Counted from the first letter of the stretch, positions 18,501-28,006 are shown. The stretch is 64,000 bases of DNA from Chitinophaga arvensicola (GCF_900110835.1 NZ_FOJG01000002.1:372001-436000); one strand, 5' to 3'. Numbers and translations are program-made. The notes: generated by a model not told the origin, from the letters alone.

Positions 18501-21500
18501 TTCACAGGCAGCTTTATTGGTACCTGCGTCGCGTACTGCCGGTGTGAGGTAGCTGGTGATTCTTACGGTATCATAAGTATTTGCCGCACATTTCGGATTA
18601 CTGATCTGCCAGTAGAAGAGAACAGAGCTGTTAGCCGGAATGGTCACTGATGTAGTAGCGCTGTGTGGATCTACGATGGTCACAGCAGCGGTAGACGGTG
18701 CAAATGTCCAGGTACCCTGAGCGCCCAGTTCATTAGGACTGGTGGCATTCATGGTAAATGTAGTCACTTCACAGGCGGCCTGGTTGGTACCTGCATCACG
18801 CACTTCCGGTTTCAGATAGCTGGTGATTCTCACGGTATCAAAGTTACTGGCGGCACATTCAGGATTGCTGATCTGCCAGTAGAAGAGAACAGAACTGTTG
18901 GCCGGAATAGTCACTGATGTAGTGGCGCTGTGCGGATCTGTGATCGTCACCGCAGCTGTAGATGGTGCAAATGTCCAGGTACCCCTTGCACCTAATTCGG
19001 TAGGCACTGTGGCATCCATGGTGAAGGTAGTTACCTCACAGGCGGCCTGGTTGGATCCTGCATCACGTACTACTGGTTTCAGGTAACTGGTGATGCTTAC
19101 AGTATCATAGTCACTGGCGGCACATGCCGGATTACTGATCTGCCAGTAGAAGAGAATTTTGCTGTTAGCCGGGATGGTCACCGATGTAGTGGCACTGTGC
19201 GGATCTGTGATCGTAACCGCTGCGGTTGACGGCGCAAATGTCCAGGTGCCTTGTGCTCCCAGTTCAGTAGGCGCGGTGGCATCCATCGTGAAGGTAGTTA
19301 CTTCACACGCGGCTTTGGTAGTACCTGCGTCACGCACTGCCGGTTTCAGATAGCTGGTGATTCTCACAGTATCATAGTCTGTAGCCGCACATTTCGGATT
19401 GCTGATCTGCCAGTAGAACAGGATGGTGCTGTTGGCCGGAATGGTCACGGAGGTGGTCGCACTGTGCGGATCTACGATGGTAACTGCAGCAGTAGACGGT
19501 GCAAATGTCCAGGTGCCTTGTGCCCCCAATTCAGTAGGTGCAGTAGCTTTCATTTTAAAGGTCGTCACTTCACAGGCGGCCTGGTTGGAGCCTGCGTCAC
19601 GTACTTCCGGTGTAAGGTAACTGGTGATTCTCACCGTATCATAGTTACCGGCGGCACATTTCGGATTTGCTATTTTCCAGTAGAAGAGGATAGAGCTGTT
19701 GGCCGGAATGGTCACTGATGTAGCAGCGCTGTGCGGATCTGCGATCGTCACGGCTGCGGTAGACGGCTCAAATGTCCAGGTACCCTGTGCCCCTAATTCA
19801 GTAGGTGCAGTGGCATCCATGGTGAAGGTAGTTACATCGCAGGCGGCTTTGTTGGTACCTGCATCACGTACTACAGGTGTGTTGTAGCTGGTGATTCTTA
19901 CGGTATCAAAATCGCTGGCGGCACATTTCGGATTTGCTATTTTCCAGTAGAAGAGGATAGAGCTATTGGCCGGAATGGTCACTGATGTAGTAGCGCTGTG
20001 TGGATCTGTGATCGTCACTGCCGCGCCGGATGGAGCAAACGTCCAGGTGCCCTCTGCTCCCAGTTCAGTTGGCTGGGTAGCGTTCATGGTGAACGTGGTT
20101 ACGTCGCAAGCTGCCTGGTTGGTGCCTGCATCGCGTACCACCGGTGTTTTATAGCTGGTGATTCTCACGGTATCAAAGTCACTGGCGGCACACTTCGGAT
20201 TGCTGATCTGCCAATAGAACAGGATAGTACTGTTGGCCGGAATGGTCACCGATGTGGTAGCGCTGTGCGGATCAACGATAGTTACCGCTGCGCCGGATGG
20301 TGCAAACGTCCAGGTACCCTGTGCTCCTAATTCTGTAGGTGCAGTAGCATCCATGGTGAAGGTGGTTACCTCACAGGCGGCTTTATTGGTGCCCGCATCA
20401 CGTACTACAGGTTTTTTGTAGCTGGTGATTCTCACGGTATCATAAGTATCCGCAGCACATTTCGGGTTGCTGATCTGCCAGAAGAACAGGATAGTACTAT
20501 CGGCCGGAATAGTTACCGATGTGGTAGCACTGTGCGGATCTGCAACGGTAACTGTTGCACCAACCGGGGTAAATGTCCAGGTGCCCTGTGCACCTAATTC
20601 AGCAGGTGCGGTAGCGTCCATGGTGAAGGTAGTTACATCACAGGCAGCCTTGTTGGTACCAGCGTCACGTACCAGCGGTTTTTTGTAGCTGGTGATTCTC
20701 ACGGTATCAAAGTCACTGGCGGCACATTTCGGGTTGCTGATCTGCCAGAAGAACAGGATGGTACTGTTGGCCGGAATAGTCACGGAAGTAGTAGCACTGT
20801 GCGGATCTGCAATGGTGACTGCTGCGGTAGACGGTTCAAATGTCCAGGTGCCTTGCGCGCCTAATTCAGTGGGCTTGGTGGCATCCATGGTGAACGTAGT
20901 TACCTCACAGGCAGCTTTGTTGGTACCGGCATCGCGAACGATGGGGGTATTGTAGCTGGTGATTCTTACAGTGTCATAGTCACTGGCGGCACATTTCGGA
21001 TTGCTGATCTGCCAGTAGAAGAGAACAGAGCTGTTAGCCGGAATAGTCACTGATGTAGTGGCGCTGTGTGGATCTGTGATCGTCACGGCAGCGGTAGATG
21101 GCGCAAACGTCCAGGTGCCCTGTGCGCCTAATTCACCAGGCTTGGTGGCGTTCATGGTAAAGGTAGTCACGTCGCAGGCAGCCTGGTTGGAGCCGGCATC
21201 ACGTACTACCGGTGTATTATAACTGGTGATTCTCACGGTATCATAATCACTGGCGGCACATTTCGGATTGCTGATCTGCCAGAAGAACAGGATAGAACTA
21301 TTGGCCGGTACAGTTACCGATGTGGTAGGACTATGTGGATCTACGATGGTGACAGCTGCGCCAACCGGCGTAAATGTCCAGGTACCTTGTGCGCCCAATT
21401 CGGTAGGCTTGGTAGCGTTCATCGTAAAGGTGGTCACATCGCAGGCAGCCTGGTTGGTACCTGCATCACGCACTACTGGTGTAAGGTAGCTGGTAATTCT

Positions 21501-24500
21501 CACGGTATCATAATTACCGGCATCACATTTCGGATTCGCTATTTTCCAGTAGAAGAGGATAGAGCTGTTAGCCGGAATGGTTACGGAAGTCGTTGCACTG
21601 TGCGGATCCACAATCGTCACTGTTGCTGCGGATGGTTCAAATGTCCAGGTACCCTGTGCACCTAATTCAACAGGCGCGGTGGCGTCCATGATAAAGGTAG
21701 TTGTTTCACAGGCTGCCTGGTTGGTACCTGCATCACGTACTACCGGTTTTTTGTAGCTGGTGATTCTCACGGTATCATAGTCACTGGCCGCACATTTCGG
21801 GTTGCTGATCTGCCAGTAGAAAAGAACAGAGCTGTTAGCCGGAATAGTCACGGCGGTAGTGGCGCTGTGCGGGTCTACGATGGTGACAGCGGCGGTAGAT
21901 GGCGCAAACGTCCAGGTGCCCTGTGCACCTAACTCAGTAGGTTTGGTAGCATCCATCGTAAAGGTGGTCACATCGCAGGCAGCCTGGTTGATACCGGCAT
22001 CACGTACTACCGGTGTATTATAGCTGGTGATTCTCACCGTGTCAAAGTCACTGGCGGCACATTTCGGATTACTGATCTGCCAGTAGAACAGGATAGAGCT
22101 ATTGGCCGGGATAGTTACAGAAGTAGTAGCACTGTGCGGATCTGTGATCGTCACAGCTGCGGTAGACGGTGCAAATGTCCAGGTACCTTGTGCGCCTAAT
22201 TCAACAGGCTTGGTGGCATCCATCGTAAAGGTGGTCACATCGCAGGCCGCCTGGTTGGTACCGGCATCACGTACCACCGGTGTTTTGTAACTGGTGATTC
22301 TCACGGTATCATAATCGGTCGCGGCACATTTCGGGTTGCTGATCTGCCAGTAGAAGAGAACAGAGCTGTTAGCCGGAATGGTTACGGAAGTAGTGGCGCT
22401 GTGCGGATCTGTGATGGTGACAGCGGCGGTAGATGGCGCAAACGTCCAGGTACCTTGTGCGCCCAATTCAGCAGGCTTGGTAGCGTCCATCGTAAAGGTG
22501 GTCACATCGCAGGCCGCCTGGTTGGCGCCGGCATCACGTACTATCGGTGTGTTATAGCTGGTGATCCTCACAGTGTCATAGTCAGTAGCCGCACATTTCG
22601 GATTACTGATCTGCCAGTAGAACAGGATGGTACTGTTGGCCGGGATAGTCACGGAGGTAGTCGCGCTATGCGGATCTGTGATCGTCACAGCAGCGGTAGA
22701 CGGTGCAAACGTCCAGGTGCCTTGTGCACCTAATTCAGTTGGCTTGGTGGCATCCATGGTGTAGGTAGTCACATCGCAGGCTGCTTTGTTGGTACCGGCA
22801 TCACGTACTATGGGTGTGTTATAGCTGGTAATTCTAACCGTATCATAATCGGTGGCGGCACATTTCGGGTTACTGATCTGCCAGTAGAAAAGAACAGAAC
22901 TGTTAGCCGGAATGGTTACGGAAGTAGTGGCGCTGTGCGGATCTGTGATCGTCACAGCAGCGGTAGATGGTGCAAATGTCCAGTTGCCCTGTGCGCCTAA
23001 TTCAGTAGGCTTGGTGGCGTTCATGGTGAAGGTGGTCACATCGCAGGCAGCCTGGTTGGTACCAGCATCACGTACTATGGGTGTATTATAATTGGTGATT
23101 CTTACGGTATCATAATCCGTAGCAGCACATTTCGGATTACTGATCTGCCAGTAGAACAGGATGGTGCTATTGGCCGGGATAGTTACGGAAGTAGTAGCAC
23201 TGTGCGGATCTGTGATCGTCACAGCAGCGGTAGACGGTGCAAACGTCCAGGTGCCTTGTGCGCCTAACTCAGTAGGCTTGGTGGCATCCATGGTGTAGGT
23301 AGTCACATCGCAGGCCGCTTTGTTGGTACCGGCATCACGTACTATGGGTGTGTTATAGCTGGTGATTCTCACGGTATCATAATCGGTGGCCGCACATTTC
23401 GGGTTGTTGATCTGCCAGTAGAAGAGAACAGAGCTGTTAGCCGGAATGGTTACAGAAGTAGTGGCGCTGTGCGGATCTGTGATCGTCACAGCAGCGGTAG
23501 ATGGTGCAAATGTCCAGTTGCCCTGTGCGCCTAATTCAGTAGGCTTGGTGGCATTCATGGTGAAGGTGGTCACATCGCAGGCAGCCTGGTTGGCACCGGC
23601 ATCACGTACTATTGGTGTGTTGTAGCTGGTGATTCTCACGGTATCATAATCCGTAGCAGCGCATTTCGGATTACTGATCTGCCAGAAGAACAGGATAGTA
23701 CTATTGGCCGGAATGGTCACGGATGTAGTCGGACTGTTCGGATCTGCAATGCTTACAGCGGCGGTAGACGGTGTAAATGTCCAGGTGCCTTGTGCGCCTA
23801 ATTCAGTAGGCTTGGTGGCATCCATGGTGAAGGTAGTCACATCACAGGCCGCTTTGTTGGTACCGGCATCACGTACTATAGGTGTGTTATAGCTTGTAAT
23901 TCTCACCGTATCATAATCGGTGGCCGCACATTTCGGATTGCTGATCTGCCAGTAGAAAAGAACGGAGCTGTTGGCCGGAATGGTCACAGATGTGATAGCA
24001 CTGTTAGGATCTGTGATCGTAACAGCGGCAGTAGATGGTGCAAATGTCCAGGTACCCTGTGCGCCCAATTCGGTAGGCTTGGTGGCGTCCATGGTAAAGG
24101 TAGTTACATCGCAGGCCGCTTTGTTGGTACCCGCATCACGTACCACCGGTTTTTTATAGTTCGAGATGAACATCATGTCGGAACTGCTGATACAAGGTCC
24201 GTTTGAAATGGTCCATACAAGTGTGGCAGTATCTCCAACCGGTACATGCACGGTGGCATTTTGTTGGGTAGGATTGGTGATGGTAGCTCTCGGGTTGAGG
24301 GAGGTCCACTTACCATTTAATCCTGGTACACCGGTGCTATTACCATTTAACTGGAAGTCGGTAGCACGTTCACATTCTGCCTGATCTGCGTTTGCATTTG
24401 CGGTATTCGGTTGTGTAAATACGGTAATGGTAACGTCTTTACAAGCGGTTGCCGCGCATTTACTGGCGCCTTCTGCGCGTACATAAAAAGTAGTAGTGGT

Positions 24501-27500
24501 GGTAATGCCTTTAAATACTACTTCCGCACCATTATTAATAGAAGAGAATGGTGTAACGGGTACACTGCCTGGTAAGCCAGGGCAATTGCCGGTATACCAT
24601 TTCCAGTTATTCTTATTACCCAGGGAATCAGTTCCTAAGGATCCGCCGTTTACTTTTAAGGTAACGTCACCGGAGGTACACAGTTGGTCCACGCTGGCCG
24701 TTACACTGGTGGCCGGTGTGGATGGAGTAGACACTACTATTGTGAAAGGCACCGTTACTTCGCAGCCATGCAAGGTATCTTCCTGTACTTTCAGGGAGAA
24801 GTTATAGGTACCTGCAGGAACGCCCGCTGGCATTTTCACCCGGAAACTGTCGGCAACGTGGTTGTTAGGCCATTTCACATCTTTCAGCTGTAAGAACCCT
24901 GGCATTGGAGCAGGACTTACCGCATCGAGTGTATATTTCGTGATGTTACCTTTTACCGCGCTGTAGTAAACGTTAAACGAGTCGATCGTATTACAAACTG
25001 CCGGCGCCAGAATTTTCACGCTGGGTGCATCTTTTACCGTCAGGTCGATACTGGAACTGCTGTTTGTACAAACGCCATTGGAAATAGTCCATACCAGCGT
25101 TACCTTTTTGGCCGTTGGGGAGACGAAATTTTTGATGGTCGCTATCGCGTTGTAAGCAGTGTCATGGTCTATACTTACGTCAGCTGCTGTGGTGCCCGGG
25201 CCAAAGGTCCATTTACCTTTTTCGCCTTTAGCAGGAGCATTGGCTCCTAACTGGAAGGAGGTCAGCGTACACTGTGTCATAGGTACACCGGCTACACTTA
25301 CGGTAAGTGGTTTGGTATTCACAAGCGTCACACGGTTGGTATCCGTACAGGCCGGCATCGCTCCGTTGGTGATAATCCAGAAGAGATGAACCGTATCTCC
25401 GGCAGGTACGCCGCTGATAGTAGTTGCAGGTGTACTGGCATTGCCGATAGTGGCGCCGAGACTGGGACCATCAAATTTCCAGATACCATTCTGATCTGCC
25501 GGAAGCGTGCTTCTCTTAATATTAAATACGGGATTATTACACTGCCAGTAAGCAGTATCAACATCCGCTACAGGTAATGAGCGTACCTGTATCTTGATAC
25601 TATCAGTTACTACGCAGGTTTTATTGGTAACCACGGCGTAGTAAGGCAGATAACCGGTGCCGGTAGGAGCATGGGTAATATCATTTACTTTACCCCTGAT
25701 AGAGTCGGCGCCATATTTCCATTTCCACACAAGACTGTCAGGAGGAGCATTGGTAATGTCCAGGTGCAGATTCACCGGTGTGCCAAAGCATATTTCCATT
25801 GGCGCAGCAGTAATCTTGGTAACTGGTTTCTGGTCAACAATGATTTTGGCAAATCCGCTGTCCTTACACTGACGGGGTTGATTCGTAACTGAATTCCATC
25901 CATAGTCAGCAATACCTACGGCCCAGTAATCCCTGGATACATCGGGATAGACTGTCATTTTCGGCCCTTTGAAAACCGGGTCTACTTTCCATTCATAGGT
26001 ACTATACCCACCACTTGCCGTCAGATCTACACTTTGTCCGATACAGATTCTGCCGGAGGAGATGGTCACCTTCGGCTTTGGTAAAATGGTAATCATAGTA
26101 GCGGCGGAAGGGGAAGCACAGTTGCTTTGGTTATTCCGCTCAATGATGTTTACCCGGTAATATTTATTGACGATCTGGTTGGGATCTCCTTTCAGTGCGC
26201 CATCTGCAAAATTCAGGACAGACGTACTGGTTCCGGTGATGCCATTTCCGTCTGAAAGCGGAAACCAGTCGCCCGGAACCGTTTCATTTCCTGTATTACT
26301 CCAGTACCATTGATAGATAGGATCTTTAAAGTAATCTTTATCAGGATAATAAATACCATTTTCATAACCATTGGGCGCATATTCTGCTTTAATAGTAACA
26401 GGAGCGCCTTCGCACAGGGAATCTTTCTTTAACGGGGGTTGAGACACACCATCTATATAAGAAAAGATGTCAGGACTACAATAAGAAAAGGCAATGTCAT
26501 CAATGGCGATATCGTTTCCGCAATCACCCAGGCGGTCATTCACAATTTCAAGCGTTACGGTATTTACACCACCGGGTGTTTTAAAGGTACCTCCATACCG
26601 TTGCCATTGCGGCCCGGCGAGGTTCATGGACACGTCATTTGTTTTAAAGGACGCCAGTGTCACCCAGTTGGCCGGGTTCGTACTTCCTTTTTTATCAATG
26701 ATTTTAAACGTTACCCCTGCGTAGTGGTAACCATCCTCATTTCCCCATGCACAACTGGCGGCATTGAAAACCTGGTATCCGTTTGTATTCAGGAACCAGG
26801 CACTGAAATTATAAAGGGAGCCAGGACATACCTGTACTCCGTCAAGTGTATAAAACGATCTTTTTTCGATAGAAGAGTTGGCAATCAGCATTCCACCTAC
26901 CTGGCCATTTTTGGAGCCGGTATGGTCATTTACTTTTACCCAGTCGTTGCGTATACCGGTAGTATGGAAAATGGTATAGCTGTCATCTCCAAAAGCACCG
27001 TATGGGTTCTGTTTAAAATCGTAACCCGTAACATTTGTATTCGAACGGCCCAGCACATCTGTGCTGTTAAAATACCCGAAGTCTTCCTTAAAATCCGGCA
27101 CGCCGGTATTGTTGCCACTTCCCATACACTGCTGGATGTCGCAGTTCTGTACATCCATGGTACGGGTAATAACATAGGGCGTACCTCCTCTGTATAGGGT
27201 TACTTTAACCGTGTATACCGCAACATCATTAAATTTTACGGTCAGGTAGTTTTTGTTGATGTTATAGTTGTTACTGGTACCGGTAATATTCGTCGGGTCC
27301 CTTTTCTGTCCCACCATCTTGGTGCGGTTGGAGGCATCCGAGCCATATAATACCTGGTAAGCTCCTCCGGTAATGACCCAGGTAGCAGAATCAGCATATT
27401 TGGAGGTAGTAGTCTCTTTCCAGAAGAATGCGTTCATACTGGCGAAACTGCCTCTGCAGATGGCGTCCGGAAGATTCATAAAGGGCGTCCCGGTAGCCGG

Positions 27501-27578
27501 TTCATCCCTTGCTATGGCCTGCTTATCCAGCAGGACGAGCCCCAGTAACAGGTACAAAAAGGTTAATAGTCGTTTCAT
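12510..27578 (-). CDS. Giant repetitive T9SS-exported surface protein (5022 residues)
   Basis: The protein has a signal peptide (first ~23 residues), a jelly-roll-like N-terminal region (about 150-370, DFKEDFGYFNSTDV), then several diverged Ig-like units. The main array of 26 units spans residues 1146-3459, followed by five diverged units (3460-3898), one Ig-like module, six cysteine-rich HYR-like modules (about 3990-4490; WTATDACGN, ITVKDTTRPVF), five PKD-like modules (GNDTTICGGN type) and a terminal ~90-residue gliding-motility/CHU_C domain (LPNAFSPNGDGRND, FNRWGELIF). That domain is the type B sorting signal of the type IX system. The likely role is adhesion or gliding, in the manner of SprB-like adhesins. 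No catalytic domain is seen. The gene stands between its own terminator and the rpmI promoter region. Confidence 0.93.
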   Translation of the reverse strand: MKRLLTFLYLLLGLVLLDKQAIARDEPATGTPFMNLPDAICRGSFASMNAFFWKETTTSKYADSATWVITGGAYQVLYGSDASNRTKMVGQKRDPTNITGTSNNYNINKNYLTVKFNDVAVYTVKVTLYRGGTPYVITRTMDVQNCDIQQCMGSGNNTGVPDFKEDFGYFNSTDVLGRSNTNVTGYDFKQNPYGAFGDDSYTIFHTTGIRNDWVKVNDHTGSKNGQVGGMLIANSSIEKRSFYTLDGVQVCPGSLYNFSAWFLNTNGYQVFNAASCAWGNEDGYHYAGVTFKIIDKKGSTNPANWVTLASFKTNDVSMNLAGPQWQRYGGTFKTPGGVNTVTLEIVNDRLGDCGNDIAIDDIAFSYCSPDIFSYIDGVSQPPLKKDSLCEGAPVTIKAEYAPNGYENGIYYPDKDYFKDPIYQWYWSNTGNETVPGDWFPLSDGNGITGTSTSVLNFADGALKGDPNQIVNKYYRVNIIERNNQSNCASPSAATMITILPKPKVTISSGRICIGQSVDLTASGGYSTYEWKVDPVFKGPKMTVYPDVSRDYWAVGIADYGWNSVTNQPRQCKDSGFAKIIVDQKPVTKITAAPMEICFGTPVNLHLDITNAPPDSLVWKWKYGADSIRGKVNDITHAPTGTGYLPYYAVVTNKTCVVTDSIKIQVRSLPVADVDTAYWQCNNPVFNIKRSTLPADQNGIWKFDGPSLGATIGNASTPATTISGVPAGDTVHLFWIITNGAMPACTDTNRVTLVNTKPLTVSVAGVPMTQCTLTSFQLGANAPAKGEKGKWTFGPGTTAADVSIDHDTAYNAIATIKNFVSPTAKKVTLVWTISNGVCTNSSSSIDLTVKDAPSVKILAPAVCNTIDSFNVYYSAVKGNITKYTLDAVSPAPMPGFLQLKDVKWPNNHVADSFRVKMPAGVPAGTYNFSLKVQEDTLHGCEVTVPFTIVVSTPSTPATSVTASVDQLCTSGDVTLKVNGGSLGTDSLGNKNNWKWYTGNCPGLPGSVPVTPFSSINNGAEVVFKGITTTTTFYVRAEGASKCAATACKDVTITVFTQPNTANANADQAECERATDFQLNGNSTGVPGLNGKWTSLNPRATITNPTQQNATVHVPVGDTATLVWTISNGPCISSSDMMFISNYKKPVVRDAGTNKAACDVTTFTMDATKPTELGAQGTWTFAPSTAAVTITDPNSAITSVTIPANSSVLFYWQISNPKCAATDYDTVRITSYNTPIVRDAGTNKAACDVTTFTMDATKPTELGAQGTWTFTPSTAAVSIADPNSPTTSVTIPANSTILFFWQISNPKCAATDYDTVRITSYNTPIVRDAGANQAACDVTTFTMNATKPTELGAQGNWTFAPSTAAVTITDPHSATTSVTIPANSSVLFYWQINNPKCAATDYDTVRITSYNTPIVRDAGTNKAACDVTTYTMDATKPTELGAQGTWTFAPSTAAVTITDPHSATTSVTIPANSTILFYWQISNPKCAATDYDTVRITNYNTPIVRDAGTNQAACDVTTFTMNATKPTELGAQGNWTFAPSTAAVTITDPHSATTSVTIPANSSVLFYWQISNPKCAATDYDTVRITSYNTPIVRDAGTNKAACDVTTYTMDATKPTELGAQGTWTFAPSTAAVTITDPHSATTSVTIPANSTILFYWQISNPKCAATDYDTVRITSYNTPIVRDAGANQAACDVTTFTMDATKPAELGAQGTWTFAPSTAAVTITDPHSATTSVTIPANSSVLFYWQISNPKCAATDYDTVRITSYKTPVVRDAGTNQAACDVTTFTMDATKPVELGAQGTWTFAPSTAAVTITDPHSATTSVTIPANSSILFYWQISNPKCAASDFDTVRITSYNTPVVRDAGINQAACDVTTFTMDATKPTELGAQGTWTFAPSTAAVTIVDPHSATTAVTIPANSSVLFYWQISNPKCAASDYDTVRITSYKKPVVRDAGTNQAACETTTFIMDATAPVELGAQGTWTFEPSAATVTIVDPHSATTSVTIPANSSILFYWKIANPKCDAGNYDTVRITSYLTPVVRDAGTNQAACDVTTFTMNATKPTELGAQGTWTFTPVGAAVTIVDPHSPTTSVTVPANSSILFFWQISNPKCAASDYDTVRITSYNTPVVRDAGSNQAACDVTTFTMNATKPGELGAQGTWTFAPSTAAVTITDPHSATTSVTIPANSSVLFYWQISNPKCAASDYDTVRITSYNTPIVRDAGTNKAACEVTTFTMDATKPTELGAQGTWTFEPSTAAVTIADPHSATTSVTIPANSTILFFWQISNPKCAASDFDTVRITSYKKPLVRDAGTNKAACDVTTFTMDATAPAELGAQGTWTFTPVGATVTVADPHSATTSVTIPADSTILFFWQISNPKCAADTYDTVRITSYKKPVVRDAGTNKAACEVTTFTMDATAPTELGAQGTWTFAPSGAAVTIVDPHSATTSVTIPANSTILFYWQISNPKCAASDFDTVRITSYKTPVVRDAGTNQAACDVTTFTMNATQPTELGAEGTWTFAPSGAAVTITDPHSATTSVTIPANSSILFYWKIANPKCAASDFDTVRITSYNTPVVRDAGTNKAACDVTTFTMDATAPTELGAQGTWTFEPSTAAVTIADPHSAATSVTIPANSSILFYWKIANPKCAAGNYDTVRITSYLTPEVRDAGSNQAACEVTTFKMKATAPTELGAQGTWTFAPSTAAVTIVDPHSATTSVTIPANSTILFYWQISNPKCAATDYDTVRITSYLKPAVRDAGTTKAACEVTTFTMDATAPTELGAQGTWTFAPSTAAVTITDPHSATTSVTIPANSKILFYWQISNPACAASDYDTVSITSYLKPVVRDAGSNQAACEVTTFTMDATVPTELGARGTWTFAPSTAAVTITDPHSATTSVTIPANSSVLFYWQISNPECAASNFDTVRITSYLKPEVRDAGTNQAACEVTTFTMNATSPNELGAQGTWTFAPSTAAVTIVDPHSATTSVTIPANSSVLFYWQISNPKCAANTYDTVRITSYLTPAVRDAGTNKAACEVTTFTMDATKPTELGAQGTWTFAPSTAAVTITDPHSATTSVTIPANSTILFYWQISNPKCAASDFDTVRITSYLKPAVRDAGSNKAACDVTTFTMDATKPTELGAQGTWTFMPSGAAVTITDPHSATTSVTVPANSSILFYWQISNPKCAADTYDTVRITSYLTPVVRDAGSNKSACEVTTFTMDATTPTELGAQGTWTFMPSGAAVTIADPHSATTSVTIPANSTILFYWQIKNPKCAASDFDTVRITSYLKPVVRDAGSNKAACEQTTFTMDATAPTELGAQGTWTFAPSTAAVTIANPHSATTSVTIPANSSVLFYWQINNPKCAADTYDTVRITSYLKPAVRDAGSNKVACEQTTFKMNATAPTELGAQGTWTFQPSTASVTIANAHDPLTSVTVPAESTILFYWQISNPKCAADTYDTVRITSYKTPAAAKAGPDQEKCDNSSFTLSGSQPVGLNVKGTWTNPFNVTGVTILSPNSYNSGVTVTAGVTVKLVWTITNGTCAASTDTVQLTNYAQANKANAGPDQAICNNKSDFIMDGNLPGVPTAKGTWTVIAGKAIIKSPNNPKTGVTVAIGDTATLQWAIANGVCDTTFSRVTIINYKAAVTADAGEDQEKCNTSLPFKMNASEPGSSSATGTWTDVSRVPGKAVIKDKNNPLTDVIVPIGDTVILKWTVANGTCTSTSSIVTLINYKAAAAANAGPDTAMCNNPGDFTMRADAPSVPSAKGIWTVIKGNATIKSINSPVSKVHVNVGDTVTLRWTIINGVCTSTSDDVVLINYRMPVASNAGVNQEHCDDESFKMKASDPGVPGAKGTWVVTSINAAKISISNINDKDATITVPAGETAQLTWVVSNGVCDASTSSVTLINRKSISGNTIKNDQTVCVTETPLSLSGNVLSGGNGTYTYQWQQSTTGAGGPFTNINGATSPVYQPGLLARNTWYRRLVTSGACINNISNVVKITVMTISPIVTFTPPAITTECVKGADYTTLFGTPVFSHAPYDDEKLSVIHNDVTVVTSPCLSTITRTWTATDRCGLSVTATQTITVKDTKAPVFTTPAPADITVDCDKVPAKTDLKAIDDCAGEVIIPVVEVRQDLPGNCSNNYLLIRTWTAKDECNTGVTLKQIITVKDMTAPVFNMATPADTTVDCDKIPAGFNLTATDNCTPGIITVASKDSTVHNPGNCNSNYLIYRKWTAFDECGNARAVQQIITVQDTTRPVFSMPAPKDTLVDCDKVPAWPVINATDNCSGNVQVFTGTKTVKLPGNCAANYQEIRTWTATDACGNKATMQQIITVQDTTKPVFTVKPPADTTVSCDNIPAPANDVQVSDNCSALGNGLTVTRRITTERTPGDCAGNYRIIRTWTAKDACGNTTTITQVVTVKDTTRPVIMPAPADIVLYCQDKIPTAPVLTATDNCDNSFPKRAIYTEDPYVADICNGYTIIRRWSITDACGNKANDVIQRVIIQPCDKPQLAATLPSNCSDNGRIALRRVGNVYLPTYTLVAVTPANAVTGLPRTQSNNVFNLNGATSASFIITDGRTGCSSDTVTYQMNYIQKPMVNLGNDTTICGGNNLVLDAGAANFAYQIQWSTGATTQRININKAGTYWVNVSNGECATTDTIHVGLVPTPLVDIPDTTICRGQTVKLDAYVNGAQYLWSTGSTEPSILVGTQEQFWVKVMKSGCITIDTVKVSVNPPPDISLSRDTSICPDQSIMLTVNSNGGRIKWQTGETSNSIVVNKPGGYWVAVSRDNCVVRDTVNVRMKPALVMDLGPDRNICPGGSITLDGTNPDAISYLWNDGDPNPIKTITEAGKYKLAVMDKYCQRVFMDSVKVNITGVPVINLGRDTTLCKGETLILRAEGGGISSVRWDNGSSGPTLTVTNGGTYTVTVFNDCGSATDDITVDFVQCEPKPTLPNAFSPNGDGRNDVFRPIVRGQMFDYELRIFNRWGELIFMTSDNHKGWDGKYKGVPVDIGTYVWWLNYKKVAGGTSNVLKGEVTVIR
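17202..24143 (-). repeat. 26 tandem 267-bp coding repeats without indels
   Basis: From the VRDAG of unit 1 to the last TPA of unit 26 the array is 6942 bp, exactly 26 x 267. Each unit encodes 89 residues with two cysteines (in AACDVTT and NPKCAA) and the fixed segments ELGAQGTWTF, TSVTIPANS and DTVRITSY. Protein identity is high while many third codon positions differ. Units 3-4 (23076-23609) and 5-6 (22542-23075) look like a recent two-unit duplication, sharing the GNWTF and TTYTMD variants in alternation. Confidence 0.97.
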
Positions 27579-27978
27579 AGGTGCAAACAGTTAAAGTAAA
27601 TAATGTATCAGGACGAGCATTCGGCTGGCTCAGTCCTCATTGTACCTCAACTCGTTACGTCGGTTATTCTTGCCGGGCAAATTTTTCCGGCAGAGGGTGG
27701 TCATAGTGTAAAATGGTTTCATAGGCGTCAGGTGTTTATACATGGTATGGCTAAAATATGCAATTAAAATAAAATTAAAATTAGATATAATATAGTGAAA
27801 TAAAAAAAGTGTTATTAATTGTAATATGATAGGCCGCCCGATAAGTTGGGAAAATAGGTTGACGGAAAATTGATTGTCAATTGCTTAAAGGGGGTAAAAA
27901 AATACCAGAAAAGTTATCCACATTTGGGGGAGGAGCGGATTTATTTACGGGAGACTGTGCTTTATTCAATTATTTTCC

Positions 27979-27986
27979 TACCTTTG
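27979..27986 (+). promoter_or_regulatory. -7 promoter element for rpmI-rplT, in a 428-bp gap
   Basis: TACCTTTG fits TAnnTTTG and lies 21 bp before the rpmI start; a weak TGTG sits 19 bp upstream. The gap 27579-28006 between the giant gene and rpmI also must hold the divergent promoter of the giant gene, which I could not place with confidence. It is otherwise AT-rich, with no open frame or repeat. Confidence 0.6.
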
Positions 27987-28006
27987 CAGACCAAATTTGA
28001 TGTAAG

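Noticed and set aside
17202..24143. A long regular repeat that could suggest a CRISPR or satellite array
   Set aside because: The period is 267 bp in one continuous reading frame with varied synonymous sites, so it is a coding repeat.
26439..27197. A 252-residue plus-strand frame opposite the N-terminal part of the giant gene
   Set aside because: It is a shadow of the secreted protein's own frame with no independent signal.
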